DNA from: CAVRUD01 sp963849635
GTDB taxonomy: Bacteria > Chloroflexota > Chloroflexia > Thermomicrobiales > UBA6265
DNA length: 64,000 bases
Reading direction: 5' to 3'
Assembly (NCBI GenBank): GCA_963849635.1
Contig: CAWKIA010000035.1
Span: 4,853-68,852 of the forward strand
Part shown: piece by piece, positions 46,380-56,524 of the stretch
Position numbering within the stretch: the stretch's first letter is position 1
Layout of the letters: the number at the start of each line of letters is the position of its first letter
The notes under the pieces: generated by a model
Database searches by the model: none
What the model was told of the DNA's origin: nothing
Seen by the model: only the letters and a program-made list of their open reading frames with translations
Position numbers and translations under genes: made by a program

Positions 46380-47345
46380 ATGGGCACATCGGAGATGGTG
46401 GTGGAGGTCGCGCCGGCCGGCACGCGGCCGGGCGGCAAACCGGCCCTGGCGCTCGCGTTCGGACCGGAACTCGCCCTGTTGAGCGTGGTTGTGTTGTGGG
46501 CGTCGACCTTCATCGTCACCAAGGATCTCTACGATACCCTCACGCCCCTGGCGTTCACCGGCGTCCGCTTCGGCCTGATGATCCTCTTCAGCTGGGCCGT
46601 CCTCCTCATCCAATCCTCCCGCCAGGGAACGATCACGAAGGCCGTCCGGGTGAACCGCCCGGATATCCCCCGGTTTCTCCTCGCCGGCGCAACCGGCTAC
46701 ACCCTCTACCAGCTCGGCTTTGCCCTGGGGCTGGAGCGCACATCGCCGTTCTCGTCGTCGCTGCTCATCTCGATGGTGCCGGTCGTCACCGTGATCCTGC
46801 TTGCCATCCTGGGCGAACGGACCCCGGCGAAGGCCTGGCTGGGATTGGGCGTGGCGGTCGTCGGCGCCATCGTCTTCCTCCTGGACAAGCGGGGCGAGGG
46901 CGGCGGCACGCTCACCGGAGACCTTCTCAGCCTCGGCGCAGCTTTCGCCTTCGCCACCTACGGCGTCGTGAACCGGCCCCTGACCAAGGCCTACCCGCCA
47001 GCTACGGCCACCGCCTACGGCGTCACCGCTGGCGGCGTGCCACTCCTCCTGATCTGCACCCCAGCGATCATCGACCAGGACTGGGGCAGCGTCAGCGTCT
47101 GGCAATGGCTGGCAATCGCCTACATGGTCGTCCTGCCCGTCTATGTCGCCTATATGCTCTGGAACTGGGCCATCGCCCGGCGCGGCGTGGCGGCCGCCAC
47201 CCGCTTCAGCCTCCTGGTCCCCGTCGTCAGTGGCATCCTCTCCGCGTTGGTCTTCTCGGAAGACTTCGGCCCCCTGAAACTGCTCGGTGCCGCCATCGTC
47301 CTCGTTGGCCTCGTCGTCGCCCGCCTCGGGCAGCGGAAGCCGTAA
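46380..47345 (+). CDS. EamA/DMT-family transporter (RhaT-like)
   Basis: 321 residues; ATG 46380 after GGGAGGG; the longer open frame begins inside the tRNA and is discarded. Ten predicted helices in two EamA repeats. Repeat 1: 'LALLSVVVLWASTFIVTKDL', 'FTGVRFGLMILFSWAVLLIQ', 'GATGYTLYQLGFALGLERTS', 'LLISMVPVVTVILLAILGER'. Repeat 2: 'LLSLGAAFAFATYGVVNRPL', 'VYVAYMLWNWAIARRGVAAA', 'LLVPVVSGILSALVFSEDFG'. Drug/metabolite exporters of this type move amino acids, sugars or metabolites; substrate unknown. Confidence 0.9.
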   Translation: MGTSEMVVEVAPAGTRPGGKPALALAFGPELALLSVVVLWASTFIVTKDLYDTLTPLAFTGVRFGLMILFSWAVLLIQSSRQGTITKAVRVNRPDIPRFLLAGATGYTLYQLGFALGLERTSPFSSSLLISMVPVVTVILLAILGERTPAKAWLGLGVAVVGAIVFLLDKRGEGGGTLTGDLLSLGAAFAFATYGVVNRPLTKAYPPATATAYGVTAGGVPLLLICTPAIIDQDWGSVSVWQWLAIAYMVVLPVYVAYMLWNWAIARRGVAAATRFSLLVPVVSGILSALVFSEDFGPLKLLGAAIVLVGLVVARLGQRKP

Positions 47346-47348
47346 GAC

Positions 47349-47395
47349 GGGGAGGCGGGGAGGCGGGGAGGCAGGGAGAAGGCGGGGAGGAAGGT
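47349..47395 (+). repeat. G-rich direct repeats, possible G-quadruplex
   Basis: Right after the EamA stop, the unit ggggaggc recurs (gacggggaggcggggaggcg and following), giving at least four G runs of 3-4 bases with short loops, then gcggggagg. It could form an intramolecular G4 in DNA or RNA. Confidence 0.5.
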
Positions 47396-47494
47396 ACTAT
47401 CTGGCAACGGAATGGTGCAGATGCGCCCCTACAATCAACCGTCGATCCAATGCGTACCTGTCTACCCGTCTACCCGTCTCGTAAGGAGACTCCC

Positions 47495-48836
47495 GTGCCG
47501 AACAGTCCCGATTGGAACGCGCTGAGCGACGACGCGGTGAAGCACCTCCAGGCGTTGCTCCGCCTGGATACCTCCAACCCGCCCGGGAACGAAACCCTGG
47601 CGTCCGAGTATCTGGCCGGGATATTGCGCGCAGATGGGATCGAGGCGGAGGTCGTCGGGGGAGTTGCTGGACGGGACAACGTCGCGGCGCGATTGCGGTC
47701 CGGCAATCCGACTGCGCGGCCGTTGATGCTCACCGGCCACGTCGATGTCGTCACTGTCGAGCGCGCAAAGTGGACCCGCGATCCGTTTGGCGGCGAGCTG
47801 GTGGACGGGTTCGTCTGGGGACGCGGCGCTCTCGACATGAAGAGCATGGTCGCGGGCGAACTCGCCGTGATGCTCGCCCTCAAGCGCTCCGGCGTCGCCC
47901 TGAATCGCGACATCCTCTTCGTCGCCTTCGCCGATGAGGAGGCCGGCGGCGAGGCCGGCGCGGCCTGGATGAACGCGAACCGGCCCGATCTGGTCGACGC
48001 CGAGTACGCCATCAACGAGGGCGGCGGCACCGCGGTCGACTTCGGCGACCAGCGCTTCTTCATGGTCCAGGCCGGCGAAAAAGGCGCCTCCCGGATCAGG
48101 ATCACCGCCAAGGGGAGCCCCGGCCATGCCTCCGTTCCCCTCGATGAGACCGCAATGGCGGCTCTGGGGCGGGCCCTGGTGACGTCTGCACGAGTGGCAG
48201 CCCGCGACAACCCTGACCGCGCCAGTCCGCCTGCTCCTGACCACCGTCGCGCCAGCGCTCGGCGCCGAGACCGAGGCAGCCGTAGCTCAGATCCTGGAGA
48301 ACCCCTCCTGGGAAGCCCTCAGCGCGCTGCCGCTGGACGCTGACACGCGGCTGATGCTGCGCGCGACAACCCGCAACACGGCCGTGCCGACGATCGTGCA
48401 TGGCGGCCACCGGATCAACGTCATCCCCTCCGAGATCGTGCTCGACGTCGACGGCCGCATCCTCCCCGGCCAGGACCCGGACGAGTGGCTGCAAATCGTC
48501 AAGGCCGTCGTCGGCGACGACGTCGAGACGGAACTGCTCTCGCGCGAGTCCGGCATCGAGGCCGACCCCGCCTCGCCCCTCTTCGACGCAATCGCCGAAA
48601 CCATCGGCGAGATGGTCCCCGGCGCGAAGGTCGCGCCCTACCTGGTCTCGGGCGGGACGGACGCCCGCCACCTGCCCAACGTCAAGGTCTACGGCTTCTT
48701 CCCGTTCAACGCCCCGGAGCGCAACCCGCTCTACGCCACCCTTGTCCACGGTCACGACGAGCGGATCGCCGTCGAGGACCTCGCCTTCGGCACCCGCTTC
48801 CTGTACGAACTGGTGACGCGGTTCTGCGGCCACTGA
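47495..48836 (+). CDS. M20-family metallopeptidase (ArgE/DapE/CPG2-like); one frameshift
   Basis: GTG 47495, 6 bases after AAGGAG. About 446 residues after repair of a break near 48187 (joining 'DETAMAALGRALV' to 'LHEWQPATTLTAPVRLLL'). Metal and catalytic motifs: 'PLMLTGHVDVVTVER' (His and Asp), 'GFVWGRGALDMKSMVAGE' (bridging Asp), 'ILFVAFADEEAGGEAG' (catalytic Glu-Glu), the lid domain 'SPGHASVPLDETAM', and 'PYLVSGGTDARHLPNVKVYG' with the C-terminal His. A cytoplasmic di-zinc peptidase/deacylase acting on N-acyl amino acids or dipeptides; substrate unknown. Confidence 0.88.
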
Positions 48837-48920
48837 CGACATCATCAGCAGGCGCGAAGCAGAGTCCGAGACGGCATTCACTGGCGCCGGCCTACCAGAG
48901 ATGGGTAAATCGCCGCGGTT

Positions 48921-51601
48921 GTGTCGGTTCCGGACATCGGCGATGCTTCGCGCGCCATGGACAAACGTGCGGCGCAATGGACAGCGGATATCGGACAGGA
49001 CGCCGGCGCCGTCGACGGGCTCTCGGCCAGGGCCGCGGCGACCGCGCTGGGCGTCAGCCAGCGCACAATCCGTCGCGCCATCGCGAGGGGAGCCCTCCCG
49101 GCCGTCAAGCGGGGCGGCGTCTTCCGGATCGCGCCGGAGGATCTGCGTCTCTATCGCGCACGCGGCCGAGTCACCCCGCTGGCAGCCGTCCCGGCGCTCC
49201 ACAATCTGCCGCGACCGATCCAGTTCCCCGAGCGGGAGTCAATCGCCGCTCCCCATCTGCCGCGGCCGCTGACGCCGCTGATCGGGCGGGAAGGCGATCT
49301 TGCCGCCGTCCTCGATCTCCTCCGGCGCAAAGGCGCGCGTCTGGTGACGCTCATTGGCCCCGGCGGCGTCGGCAAGACCCGCTTGGCGTTAGGCGTGGCG
49401 GAACGAGCGGGGGAGGACTTCCCCGATGGTGCCTGGTTCGTGCCGCTCGTCCCGGTCCGCGACCCCTCTCTCATCGCCCCCACGATCGCCCGCGCCCTGG
49501 GTGTGGTCGAGCGGCCCGATCGACCTGCGGCAGCCACACTGATCGCGGCCATCCGGGGCCGGCAGCTCCTCCTGGTACTGGACAACCTCGAACACCTCCT
49601 GACGGGCACGCCGCTGGTGACAGAACTGCTGGATGCCTGCCCGCGTCTGGTTGTCCTGGCGACGAGCCGAGCCCGGCTCAACCTGACCGGCGAGCAGGTC
49701 TACCGTGTTCCCCCGCTGGCCTTGCCCGATCGGGGTCCGGATGCTGACGGCCCATCGCCGGCGGCCGAAGCCATCGGGGCGGCGGCGGTCCGCCTTTTCG
49801 TTGCACGGGCGCGGGCGGTGGACTCTTCCTTCCGCCTCACCGCCGAGAACGCCGACGCGGTCGCGGCGCTGTGCGCCGGCGTGGACGGTTTGCCGCTGGC
49901 GATCGAGCTGGCAGCGGCACAGACGCGGCTCTTCACCCCGGAAGGGTTGCTGACGCGGATGGGGCGTCGATTGCCGCTCCTGACCGGTGGTCCGCGCGAC
50001 CAACCTGAGCGACACCGGACCATGGCCGACGCCATCGCCTGGAGCTACGACCTCCTGAATGAATTGGAGCGAGCCGCCTTCCGCCGCCTCTCCATCTTTG
50101 TCGACGGTTGTACCCCCGATGCGGCCGCCGCCGTCTCCTCCTCCACCTTTGATGCGATGGTGATGTTGGTTGATCACCAGTTGCTCACCCAGGTTCACCA
50201 GCCAGATGGCGCGCTCCGCTTCACCATGTTGGAAACGATCCGCGAGTTCGGTCGAGAGCGCCTCGCGGCCAGCGGAGAGGCAGTGGAGGTATCGGAACGC
50301 CACGCCGCGTACTGGCTCGGACTGGCCGAGCGGGCGGAACCCGAGCTCATCGGCCCCGATCAGGTCGCCTGGCTCGATGTCCTGGAAGCCGAGCTGTCTA
50401 ACCTACGTGCGGCGATGGAGTGGCTGCTCAACACCGGCGACACGGAGCTTGGGCTCCGGCTGGCGGCGGCGATGTGGACCTTCTGGGTCGTCCACGACCG
50501 CGTGCCAGAGGGTCGTCGCTGGTTGGAGACGTTTCTGGCGTTGGACACGGTCGAACCGGCCTGGCGAACGAAGGGATTGGTGGCGATCGGAGACCTGGCG
50601 GAGCGACAGGGAGACTACCAGGCGGGTGCGCAGTGGCTCGATGAGGCCGCGGTGCTGGCACGGGCGCGCGGCGACCTGGCCGGCGAGGCGGCAGCGCTCC
50701 GCGTTCGCGGCAACGTGGCGATCTCTCTCGGCGAGACGGCCCGCGTCATCCTGGGCGATCCGATCCGAGCCGACCACGAGCTAGCCCAGGCGGAAGAGTT
50801 ACTTGTGCGGAGCCAGGTGCTGGCGCGGGAGGCCGGCGACGCTTGGGGTAATGCCAAGGCGAGTCATTGGCTTGCCATCCTCCCGCTCGAGCGGAAAGAT
50901 CCCGCCCGCGCGGCCATCGAGTTGGAAAAGGCACTGGTCGACTTTCGTCGCCTCGGCGATCACCGTCAGGTATGTATGGTTGTCGGCAATCTCGGCAGTG
51001 TGATGATTAGCAACGGTGAATTCGAGCGAGCACGGGCGGGCCTGTCCGAGTCGCTGGTGCTGGCCCGACGGTTGGGATACCGGTGGTGGATCGGGTGGTG
51101 CCTGAACGAGCTCGGCAGGGTCGCCGCCCTGACCGGTGAGAGCGAGCGGGCGGCACGCCTGTTTGGGGCGACGTTGGCGCTGCGATCGGTAACCGGAGAA
51201 CCGCTACGGCCAGGACCAAAGCGTGACCAGGACGAGATGCTCGCGATGATCCAGGTGACATTCGGCGGGGCCGCCACAGCGGCCGCCCTGGAGGCCGGCG
51301 CCGCACTGTCGCTCGACGACGCCATCGCCGAAGCGCTGGCCGTGGGTGCGCCGAAATCGGATGAACCGGTGGCCGGCGAGACTGTTGTGTCCGCATCCTC
51401 ATCGACCCGCGGTGGGCTCACCGCGCGCGAGATCGATGTCCTCAGCCTCCTGGTTGAGGGGCGATCAACCCCGAGATTGCGGCGGCGCTCTTCGTCGGCG
51501 TCCGCACGGTGCGCGCACACGTCGCCAGTATCCTGGCGAAGTTGGGTGTGCCGACTCGAACCGCCGCCGCCGCCCACGCCGTTCGCCACGGGCTCGTCTG
51601 A
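48921..51601 (+). CDS. Regulator with N-terminal excisionase-type HTH, STAND ATPase, TPR and C-terminal LuxR HTH; one frameshift
   Basis: Start at GTG 48921 or ATG 48957 (MDKRAAQW). Residues 33-80 (from 48921) are a small excisionase/MerR-like HTH: 'SARAAATALGVSQRTIRRAI', 'ALPAVKRGGVFRIAPEDLRL'. Then an ATPase with 'LIGREGDLAAVLDLLRRKGA', Walker A 'GPGGVGKTRLALG', Walker B 'LLLVLDNLEHL', 'LATSRARLNLTGEQVYRV' and 'GLPLAIELAAAQTRLF'; TPR helices to about residue 830; then 'LTAREIDVLSLLVEGRS'. A break near 51468 hides the second half of the LuxR HTH, 'NPEIAAALFVGVRTVRAHVA' and 'SILAKLGVPTRTAAAAHAV', ending at 51601. Two DNA-binding domains on one STAND protein is unusual. Confidence 0.85.
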
Positions 51602-51631
51602 CGCCCCTCGCCGTACCAATGTCCTTTGCCT

Positions 51632-51649
51632 ATTGGCCGAACGGCCAAT
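51632..51649. promoter_or_regulatory. Perfect 18-bp palindrome, operator candidate 1
   Basis: attggccg-aa-cggccaat: two perfect 8-bp arms around 2 bases. An almost identical palindrome is centred 45 bp away. Located about 200 bases upstream of the multicopper oxidase start. Confidence 0.6.
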
Positions 51650-51676
51650 GGATGCCCCATGCGGCCCCACGGCGAA

Positions 51677-51694
51677 ATTGGCCGATCGGCCAAT
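51677..51694. promoter_or_regulatory. Perfect 18-bp palindrome, operator candidate 2
   Basis: attggccg-at-cggccaat, identical arms to the palindrome at 51632. Same arms, fixed spacing and position before the copper genes suggest two binding sites for one dimeric repressor or activator. Confidence 0.6.
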
Positions 51695-51845
51695 ACCCCG
51701 GCCGAGTCGATAGGTGCATGCTCAGCCCATTGCAATGCCCTGAATAGGACCATCATCCGGGCTGTTCCGGCAACGGCGGTGGGATGCTCGCATCCTCCCC
51801 GCGCCCAAGCACCTTCGTCAATCGACGGGAATGGACCGTACCGAC

Positions 51846-53289
51846 ATGACCGCGAACATTCGTCACCGCCCGCCGGCATGGACGGCGCGAACCAGCCGCC
51901 TGGCGCTTGCGAGTGCCCTGATCACCGTTGCCATCGTGTTGTTCGCCGCGGTGCCTCGTGTGCCGGCACAGCGACGAGCCCGAGCCCCAGGTGCGGGAGA
52001 TCACGCTGACGGCCTCGGAGATCGAGTGGGAGTTGCAACCGGGCACACCGGTGAGGGCCTGGGCCTACAACGGCCAGGTGCCCGGTCCCGAGATCCGGGT
52101 GCGCGAGGGTGACCGGGTCAGGATCACCCTGACCAACCATCTGCCGGTCGGCACGACGATCCACTGGCACGGGCTCGACGTGCCGCCGGAGATGGACGGC
52201 CCGGCGGGGCTGAATCAGGCCCCGGTGGAATCCGGTCAACGCTTCACCTACGACTGGATCGCCACCCCGGCCGGCACGCGCTGGTACCACTCGCACACCG
52301 ATGTCGCCACCCAGGTCATGCTCGGTCTGTACGGCTCCCTGATCGTCGAGCCGAAGGACTGGGACCCGGACCGGTACGACCGCGATTACACCTACATCCT
52401 CTCCGAGTGGGACAACGAGCTGACGCCAGAGGTTGCTGCTGGCAAGGCGCCCCGCGGCCCGCGGGATCCGACCCTGCGCGGCGGCGAGCTGGGCACCGAC
52501 GAGTTCCTGATGAACGGCCAGATCCACGAAGCGATTCCGCCGATCGCGGTGGCGGAGGGTGACCGGGTGCTGATCCGTCTGATCAACGCCGGCACGCTCG
52601 CCCACCCCTTCCACACCCACGGCCACTCCTTCCGGATCGTCGCCACTGACGGCAATCCGGTGCCGGAGGGGGCGCAACTGACCAAGGACACCGTTCTGAT
52701 CGCCCCCGGGGAGCGCTACGACCTGGCCTTCGAGGCGGACAATCCGGGGGTCTGGATGGCCCATTGCCACATCGAGAACCACGCCGCCAACGGCATGATG
52801 ACCGTCATCGAGTACGAGGGCGTCCTCCCGAGCGGCCCCATCGCCGAGTTCTGGAACCTGCCCCCGTCAGCCGGAGGAGCGGCAGCGTCGTCGGCGGTGA
52901 AATCGGGCAAGGCTCCCACGGCGGCCACGTTCCTCGATGGCGAGACCGGGTCTGCCGGAACTCCGCAGGCGGCTGCTCCCGCACCGGAGATCGCATCCGC
53001 TCGTCCCAGCCGGCGTCCTGGGAACCGCCGGCCCGGTCGCCGAGATCGCAATGGTGGACGACCGGTTCGAGCCCAAGGTGCTGACGGTCAACGCCGGCAC
53101 GACCGTGATCTGGACCAACAAGGGGGCCGACTGGCACAGCATCGCCGCGTTCGACGGGAGCTTCGAGTCGGCTCAGATCGGCTCGGGCGAGAGCTTTTCC
53201 CACACCTTCACCGCCCAGGGACCTACCAGTTCATCTGCAAACACCACGGGCGGCAGGGAATGATCGGCCAGATCGTCGTCATTCCGTGA
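51846..53289 (+). CDS. Multicopper oxidase with C-terminal plastocyanin domain; three frameshifts
   Basis: ATG 51846 (MTANIRHRPPAWTARTSRLA; 51831 is an alternative) leads into a membrane/signal segment 'LALASALITVAIVLFAAVP'. A break near 51968 joins it to 'QVREITLTASEIEWELQPG'. Copper motifs: 'TTIHWHGLDVP', 'RWYHSHTDVAT', 'LAHPFHTHGHSFRIVA' and 'VWMAHCHIENHAANGMM', i.e. the full T1/T2/T3 set in two cupredoxin domains. A linker and breaks near 53000 and 53222 lead to a third, separate cupredoxin: 'AMVDDRFEPKVLTVNAGTTV', 'NKGADWHSIAAFDGSFESAQ' and 'GTYQFICKHHGRQGMIGQIV' (type-1 His, Cys, His, Met). Probably exported; oxidises phenols or metals with O2, the plastocyanin domain feeding electrons (inference). 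Confidence 0.8.
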
Positions 53290-53400
53290 CGACCCTCCGG
53301 GTCAGACGGAGCACCCCAGAGAAAGGAGGTCTCGGAGTATTGGGCACGGCACGCGTGGCACCAGCGAACGCGATACGACCAGCATTCGAAAGGATCTGAA

Positions 53401-54619
53401 ATGCGTAGCGATAATCAATTCGACCAGCGGGCACTGACGATCACCGAGGTCTATCGACGCGATCCGCGCGGGCAACCTATCCCGGCGCCAGGCTCTTCTC
53501 CATCTTGGCGGCGCCGGCCTCGCCGCGGCTGGGCTGATCGCCCTGGGCCGGCGGACGGCGTTGGCCCAGGACGGCGGTACTCCGCCCGCGATGGCGACCC
53601 CGCAGATCGGCCAGCAGGCCGATGGCAGCACGCTGTGGCGGGTCAATGTCGCCGACATGCGGATGGAGCCGGCGCCGATCGTCGAACTCCACGGCTTCTT
53701 CCCCGGGAGAGATCACCATCGCCGAGGGCGACGCGATCTGGTTCGATTTCGGACGATGGTGGGCTTCCACACGGTCTCGTTCCTCTCCGGGGCGGAGCAT
53801 CCCGCCGCTCCAGATCCCTGATCCGGAAGCCGGCACTCCGGCAGCGGACGGCGCCCCGAAGATGATCCTCGACCCCGCCGTCGTCTTCCCGCAGGGCGGT
53901 GAAACGTACGACGGGACCGGGTACGTCAACTCCGGCATCGACGCCTTCCGCGACCCGACCGCAGCCCTACGTCCTCACCTTCACCACGGCCGGCACCTAC
54001 GACTACGTCTGCATCGTCCACGCCCTGGTGATGAAGGGGACGGTCATCGTCGAGCCGGCCGGGACCGCGCCGCCCATGACCCAGGCCGAGTACGATCAGG
54101 CCTCGGCGGACCAGATGGCGGCGCTCTACGCCCAGGGTGACGCCGAGATCGCGACATACGCCGAGGCCAGCAGCACCGCGAACGCGGACGGCACCACCAC
54201 CTGGGAGGCGACCGTCGGGGCCGGCGGCGAGACCCAGGTTCGCGTCCAGGCGATCCTGCCGGTGGAGCTGGAGATCAAGGTCGGCGACACGGTGCGGTGG
54301 ATCCACCGGTCGTTCGGCGAACCGCACACCGTCTCCTTCATCGGCGCCGGGGAGGATGGCGCCGGAGGACGTCATCGTCGAACAGTTCGCCGATGGATCC
54401 CCGAAGTTCGTGCAGAGCCCGCTGACCTTCCTGCCGCAGGGGGGAGACGTCTGGAGCGGCACCGGTTGGGTCAATTCGGGCTTCATGGGATTCATTCCCG
54501 GCATGCCGACGGAGTACGCGCTGACCTTCGATACCCCCGGCGACTACATCTACTTCTGCGTCCTTCACGGCGACGCGGAAGGCAACGGGATGTCCGCGAA
54601 GTTGACGGTTGTGCCATAG
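53401..54619 (+). CDS. Exported protein with two plastocyanin-like domains; several frameshifts
   Basis: ATG 53401 (MRSDNQFDQRALTITEVYRR). After a break near 53490 the Tat-type hydrophobic stretch 'LHLGGAGLAAAGLIALGRRT' ends at LAQD. Domain 1 is spread over three frames (breaks near 53707, 53755, 53800): 'EITIAEGDAIWFDFG', 'MVGFHTVSFLSGAEHPA', 'VVFPQGGETYDGTGYVNSG', then after 53970 'YVLTFTTAGTYDYVCIVHAL'. Domain 2: 'ELEIKVGDTVRWIHRSFGEP', 'HTVSFIGAGE', break near 54355, 'SGTGWVNSGFMGFIPGMPTE', 'YALTFDTPGDYIYFCVLHGD'. Both have the His...Cys..His copper positions and share the 'G.GYVNSG' insert, so they arose by duplication. Probably a partner of the multicopper oxidase upstream. Confidence 0.75.
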
Positions 54620-54650
54620 AGCCGTCGCGGAGATTTTTTTGTCATAACAG

Positions 54651-54690
54651 GCCGACCGGACGCGGAAAGCCCGCGTCCGGTCGGCTTTTT
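54651..54690 (+). terminator. Rho-independent terminator
   Basis: gccgaccggacgcgg pairs perfectly over 15 bp with ccgcgtccggtcggc, loop aaagc, tail ttttt. Closes the copper-gene unit. Confidence 0.92.
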
Positions 54691-54729
54691 CGCACATCCG
54701 GTAGACGAGGAGATCCAGGATCGAAGTCC

Positions 54730-54975
54730 TCAAGGCAAATCCACACCGCGCTCTTGGAGGACGGCGCGGAGGTCGGCGACCAAGGGCAGGCGGCCGGATT
54801 GGCTGGCGGAGTGGACGAGGAGACCGTCGAGATGGAGGGCGAGGTCCTCGTTGCTGACCGGGACCAGGACAAGCGACTCGATCGCCTCGTCGTAGTGGGC
54901 GAAGACCCGGCGGGCGAGCGCGAGGGCGGCGTCCTCGAAGCCCGCGGCGGCGCTGTACGTGATAGTGATGTGCAT
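54730..54975 (-). CDS. SelW/Rdx-like thioredoxin-fold protein lacking the redox Cys pair
   Basis: 81 residues from ATG 54975 (54984 also possible; no strong ribosome-binding site). 'MHITITYSAAAGFEDAALAL' aligns with the SelW/Rdx start, strand then CxxC/U then helix, but the CxxC position reads SAAA. 'AIESLVLVPVSNEDLALHLD' and 'GLLVHSASQSGRLPLVADLR' match the rest of the small fold. Without Cys it cannot be a redox enzyme and may be a structural or binding subunit. It is the last gene of the amidohydrolase-Rieske unit. Confidence 0.6.
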   Translation of the reverse strand: MHITITYSAAAGFEDAALALARRVFAHYDEAIESLVLVPVSNEDLALHLDGLLVHSASQSGRLPLVADLRAVLQERGVDLP

Positions 54976-55052
54976 GGGGGCCATGGGCGACGGACGAGAA
55001 TGGCGAGACGGGAAGGTGCGGTGAAGCCGTTGGTCGGAGAGGGTGGCGTGCA

Positions 55053-55409
55053 CTAGGAGTCGATCGTAACGATGACCTGGCTATCGCGGATCTCGACGGA
55101 GTAGGTCTTGACCTGGACGGTGGGATCGAAGACGGACTGGCCGGTGGCGATGTCGTACTCCCATTCGTGCCAGGGGCAGCGAAGGATGCGGCCCTCTTTG
55201 CCGTAGCGGAACTCGTAGACGTCGGACGGCAGGGTGGTCCCGACGATCTTGCCGAGGCAGACCCGGGCACCCTGGTGCGGGCAGGAGTTTTTCAGGGCGT
55301 AGAAGGTGCCGTCCAGGTTGAAGATGCCGACTTCGCGGCCTTCGAGGCGGACGATCTTGCGCCCGCCGGGCGGGATCTCATCGGGGCGGGCGACGACGTG
55401 GCTGGCCAT
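55053..55409 (-). CDS. Rieske [2Fe-2S] protein
   Basis: 118 residues from ATG 55409, 13 bases after the stop of the upstream amidohydrolase. Cluster ligands are complete: 'LKNSCPHQGARVCLGKIVG' (Cys-x-His) and 'ILRCPWHEWEYDIATGQSV' (Cys-x-x-His). A stand-alone soluble Rieske ferredoxin or the electron-transfer component of a ring-hydroxylating or demethylating system. No oxygenase alpha subunit is in view, so its partner is unknown; its place directly after two amidohydrolases suggests a common catabolic pathway. Confidence 0.92.
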   Translation of the reverse strand: MASHVVARPDEIPPGGRKIVRLEGREVGIFNLDGTFYALKNSCPHQGARVCLGKIVGTTLPSDVYEFRYGKEGRILRCPWHEWEYDIATGQSVFDPTVQVKTYSVEIRDSQVIVTIDS

Positions 55410-55422
55410 CGGAATTGCGACC

Positions 55423-56524
55423 TCAGCGGTTGGGAGCGAGGAGGCGCTCGCCGTAGACGGCAAGGGCGGTGTCGACCAGGATCGGGCGGCGCAGGACTTC
55501 GGGGATGCCGTCGAGCATGGCGAAGGGATCACCAAAATCCCAATCCGGAAAATTGCCGGCAAAGAGCAGGGTGCGGTGGGCCTCGACCATCTCCAGGACC
55601 TGCTCTAGGGCATCGGAGTTCGGTGGAGCTTCGAGCGGGTAGGTCGTCGAGTAGACGTGGCGGAGGATGTAGGCGCTGGGGCGTTCCTTGACCCAGGGGG
55701 TCTCGGCGCGCTGGGCCTTCCAGTTCTTATCAAAGCGCCACATCACGTGCGGCAACCAGAAGACTCCCCCCTCATAGAGGACGACCTTGAGGGTGGGAAA
55801 TCGCTCAAACACGCCCTCGGTGACCATGCTCATCAGGTGAGCCATGTAGCTCTGCGGCAGAGCGCCGTACCACTCGAAGGTGGATGTAGGGTGGCCGACC
55901 GCCGTCGCGGCGGGCGACATCCCCGCCCCCTCGCCGCCGATGTGGAGGGCAAGTGGCAGGTTGTGGCGGACGCAGGCCTCATAGATCGGATGGTAGACGC
56001 GGCGCCCAAGCGGCGCCTCGCTGGCGCTGCCGATCAGGACCTGGACCATGCCGGGATCGGAGCCAAGGCGGTCGATCTCCTCGACGGCCTGGACGGGGTC
56101 CTGGGGGGCGACGAGGATCGAGCCCTTGTAGCAATCGAACGGGCGGACCCAGGTCTCCAGGGTCCAGTCGTTGACGCCGCGGGCGAGCCCAGCGGCAATG
56201 TCGACGTTGGGTTGGACACTGAGGTTGGTCAGGGTGCCGGTGAGGATGGCGAGGTCGACCCCGTGCGGGTCGAGATAGGCCTCCTTTGTCCTGGCGGGGT
56301 CGCCGGCGGCGGCAACAGCGTCCGGGTCGGACGACGCCGAGCGGTCTATAGGCATGGCGGGCCATCGGCGGGCCGCCGGAGCGGGCGACACGGTGGCGGA
56401 GGCCCTCGGGAACGAAGGGCGCGATGGCGCGCCAATCGGTGATGCGGTGGTGGAGATCGGTGTCGATGGCACGAAGGCTGACAGGGTCGCGGCGGATTGG
56501 TGCGGTGATCGTTGGCGCGGTCAT
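55423..56524 (-). CDS. Amidohydrolase-2 family protein (paralogue B); one frameshift
   Basis: ATG 56524 overlaps the stop of the upstream paralogue by 3 bases (TCAT on the plus strand), so translation is coupled. The N-terminus MTAPTITAPIRRDPVSLRAI, then 'DTDLHHRITDW' in place of HxH, runs to a break near 56345. It continues with 'ARTKEAYLDPHGVDLAILTG', 'LALHIGGEGAGMSPAATAVG' (metal His), 'FPTLKVVLYEGGVFWLPHVM' and 'LLFAGNFPDWDFGDPFAML' (the D in FPDWD is the catalytic-acid position). About 365 residues, ACMSD/ligW-type TIM barrel. Such enzymes hydrolyse or decarboxylate cyclic acids; substrate unknown. Confidence 0.85.
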
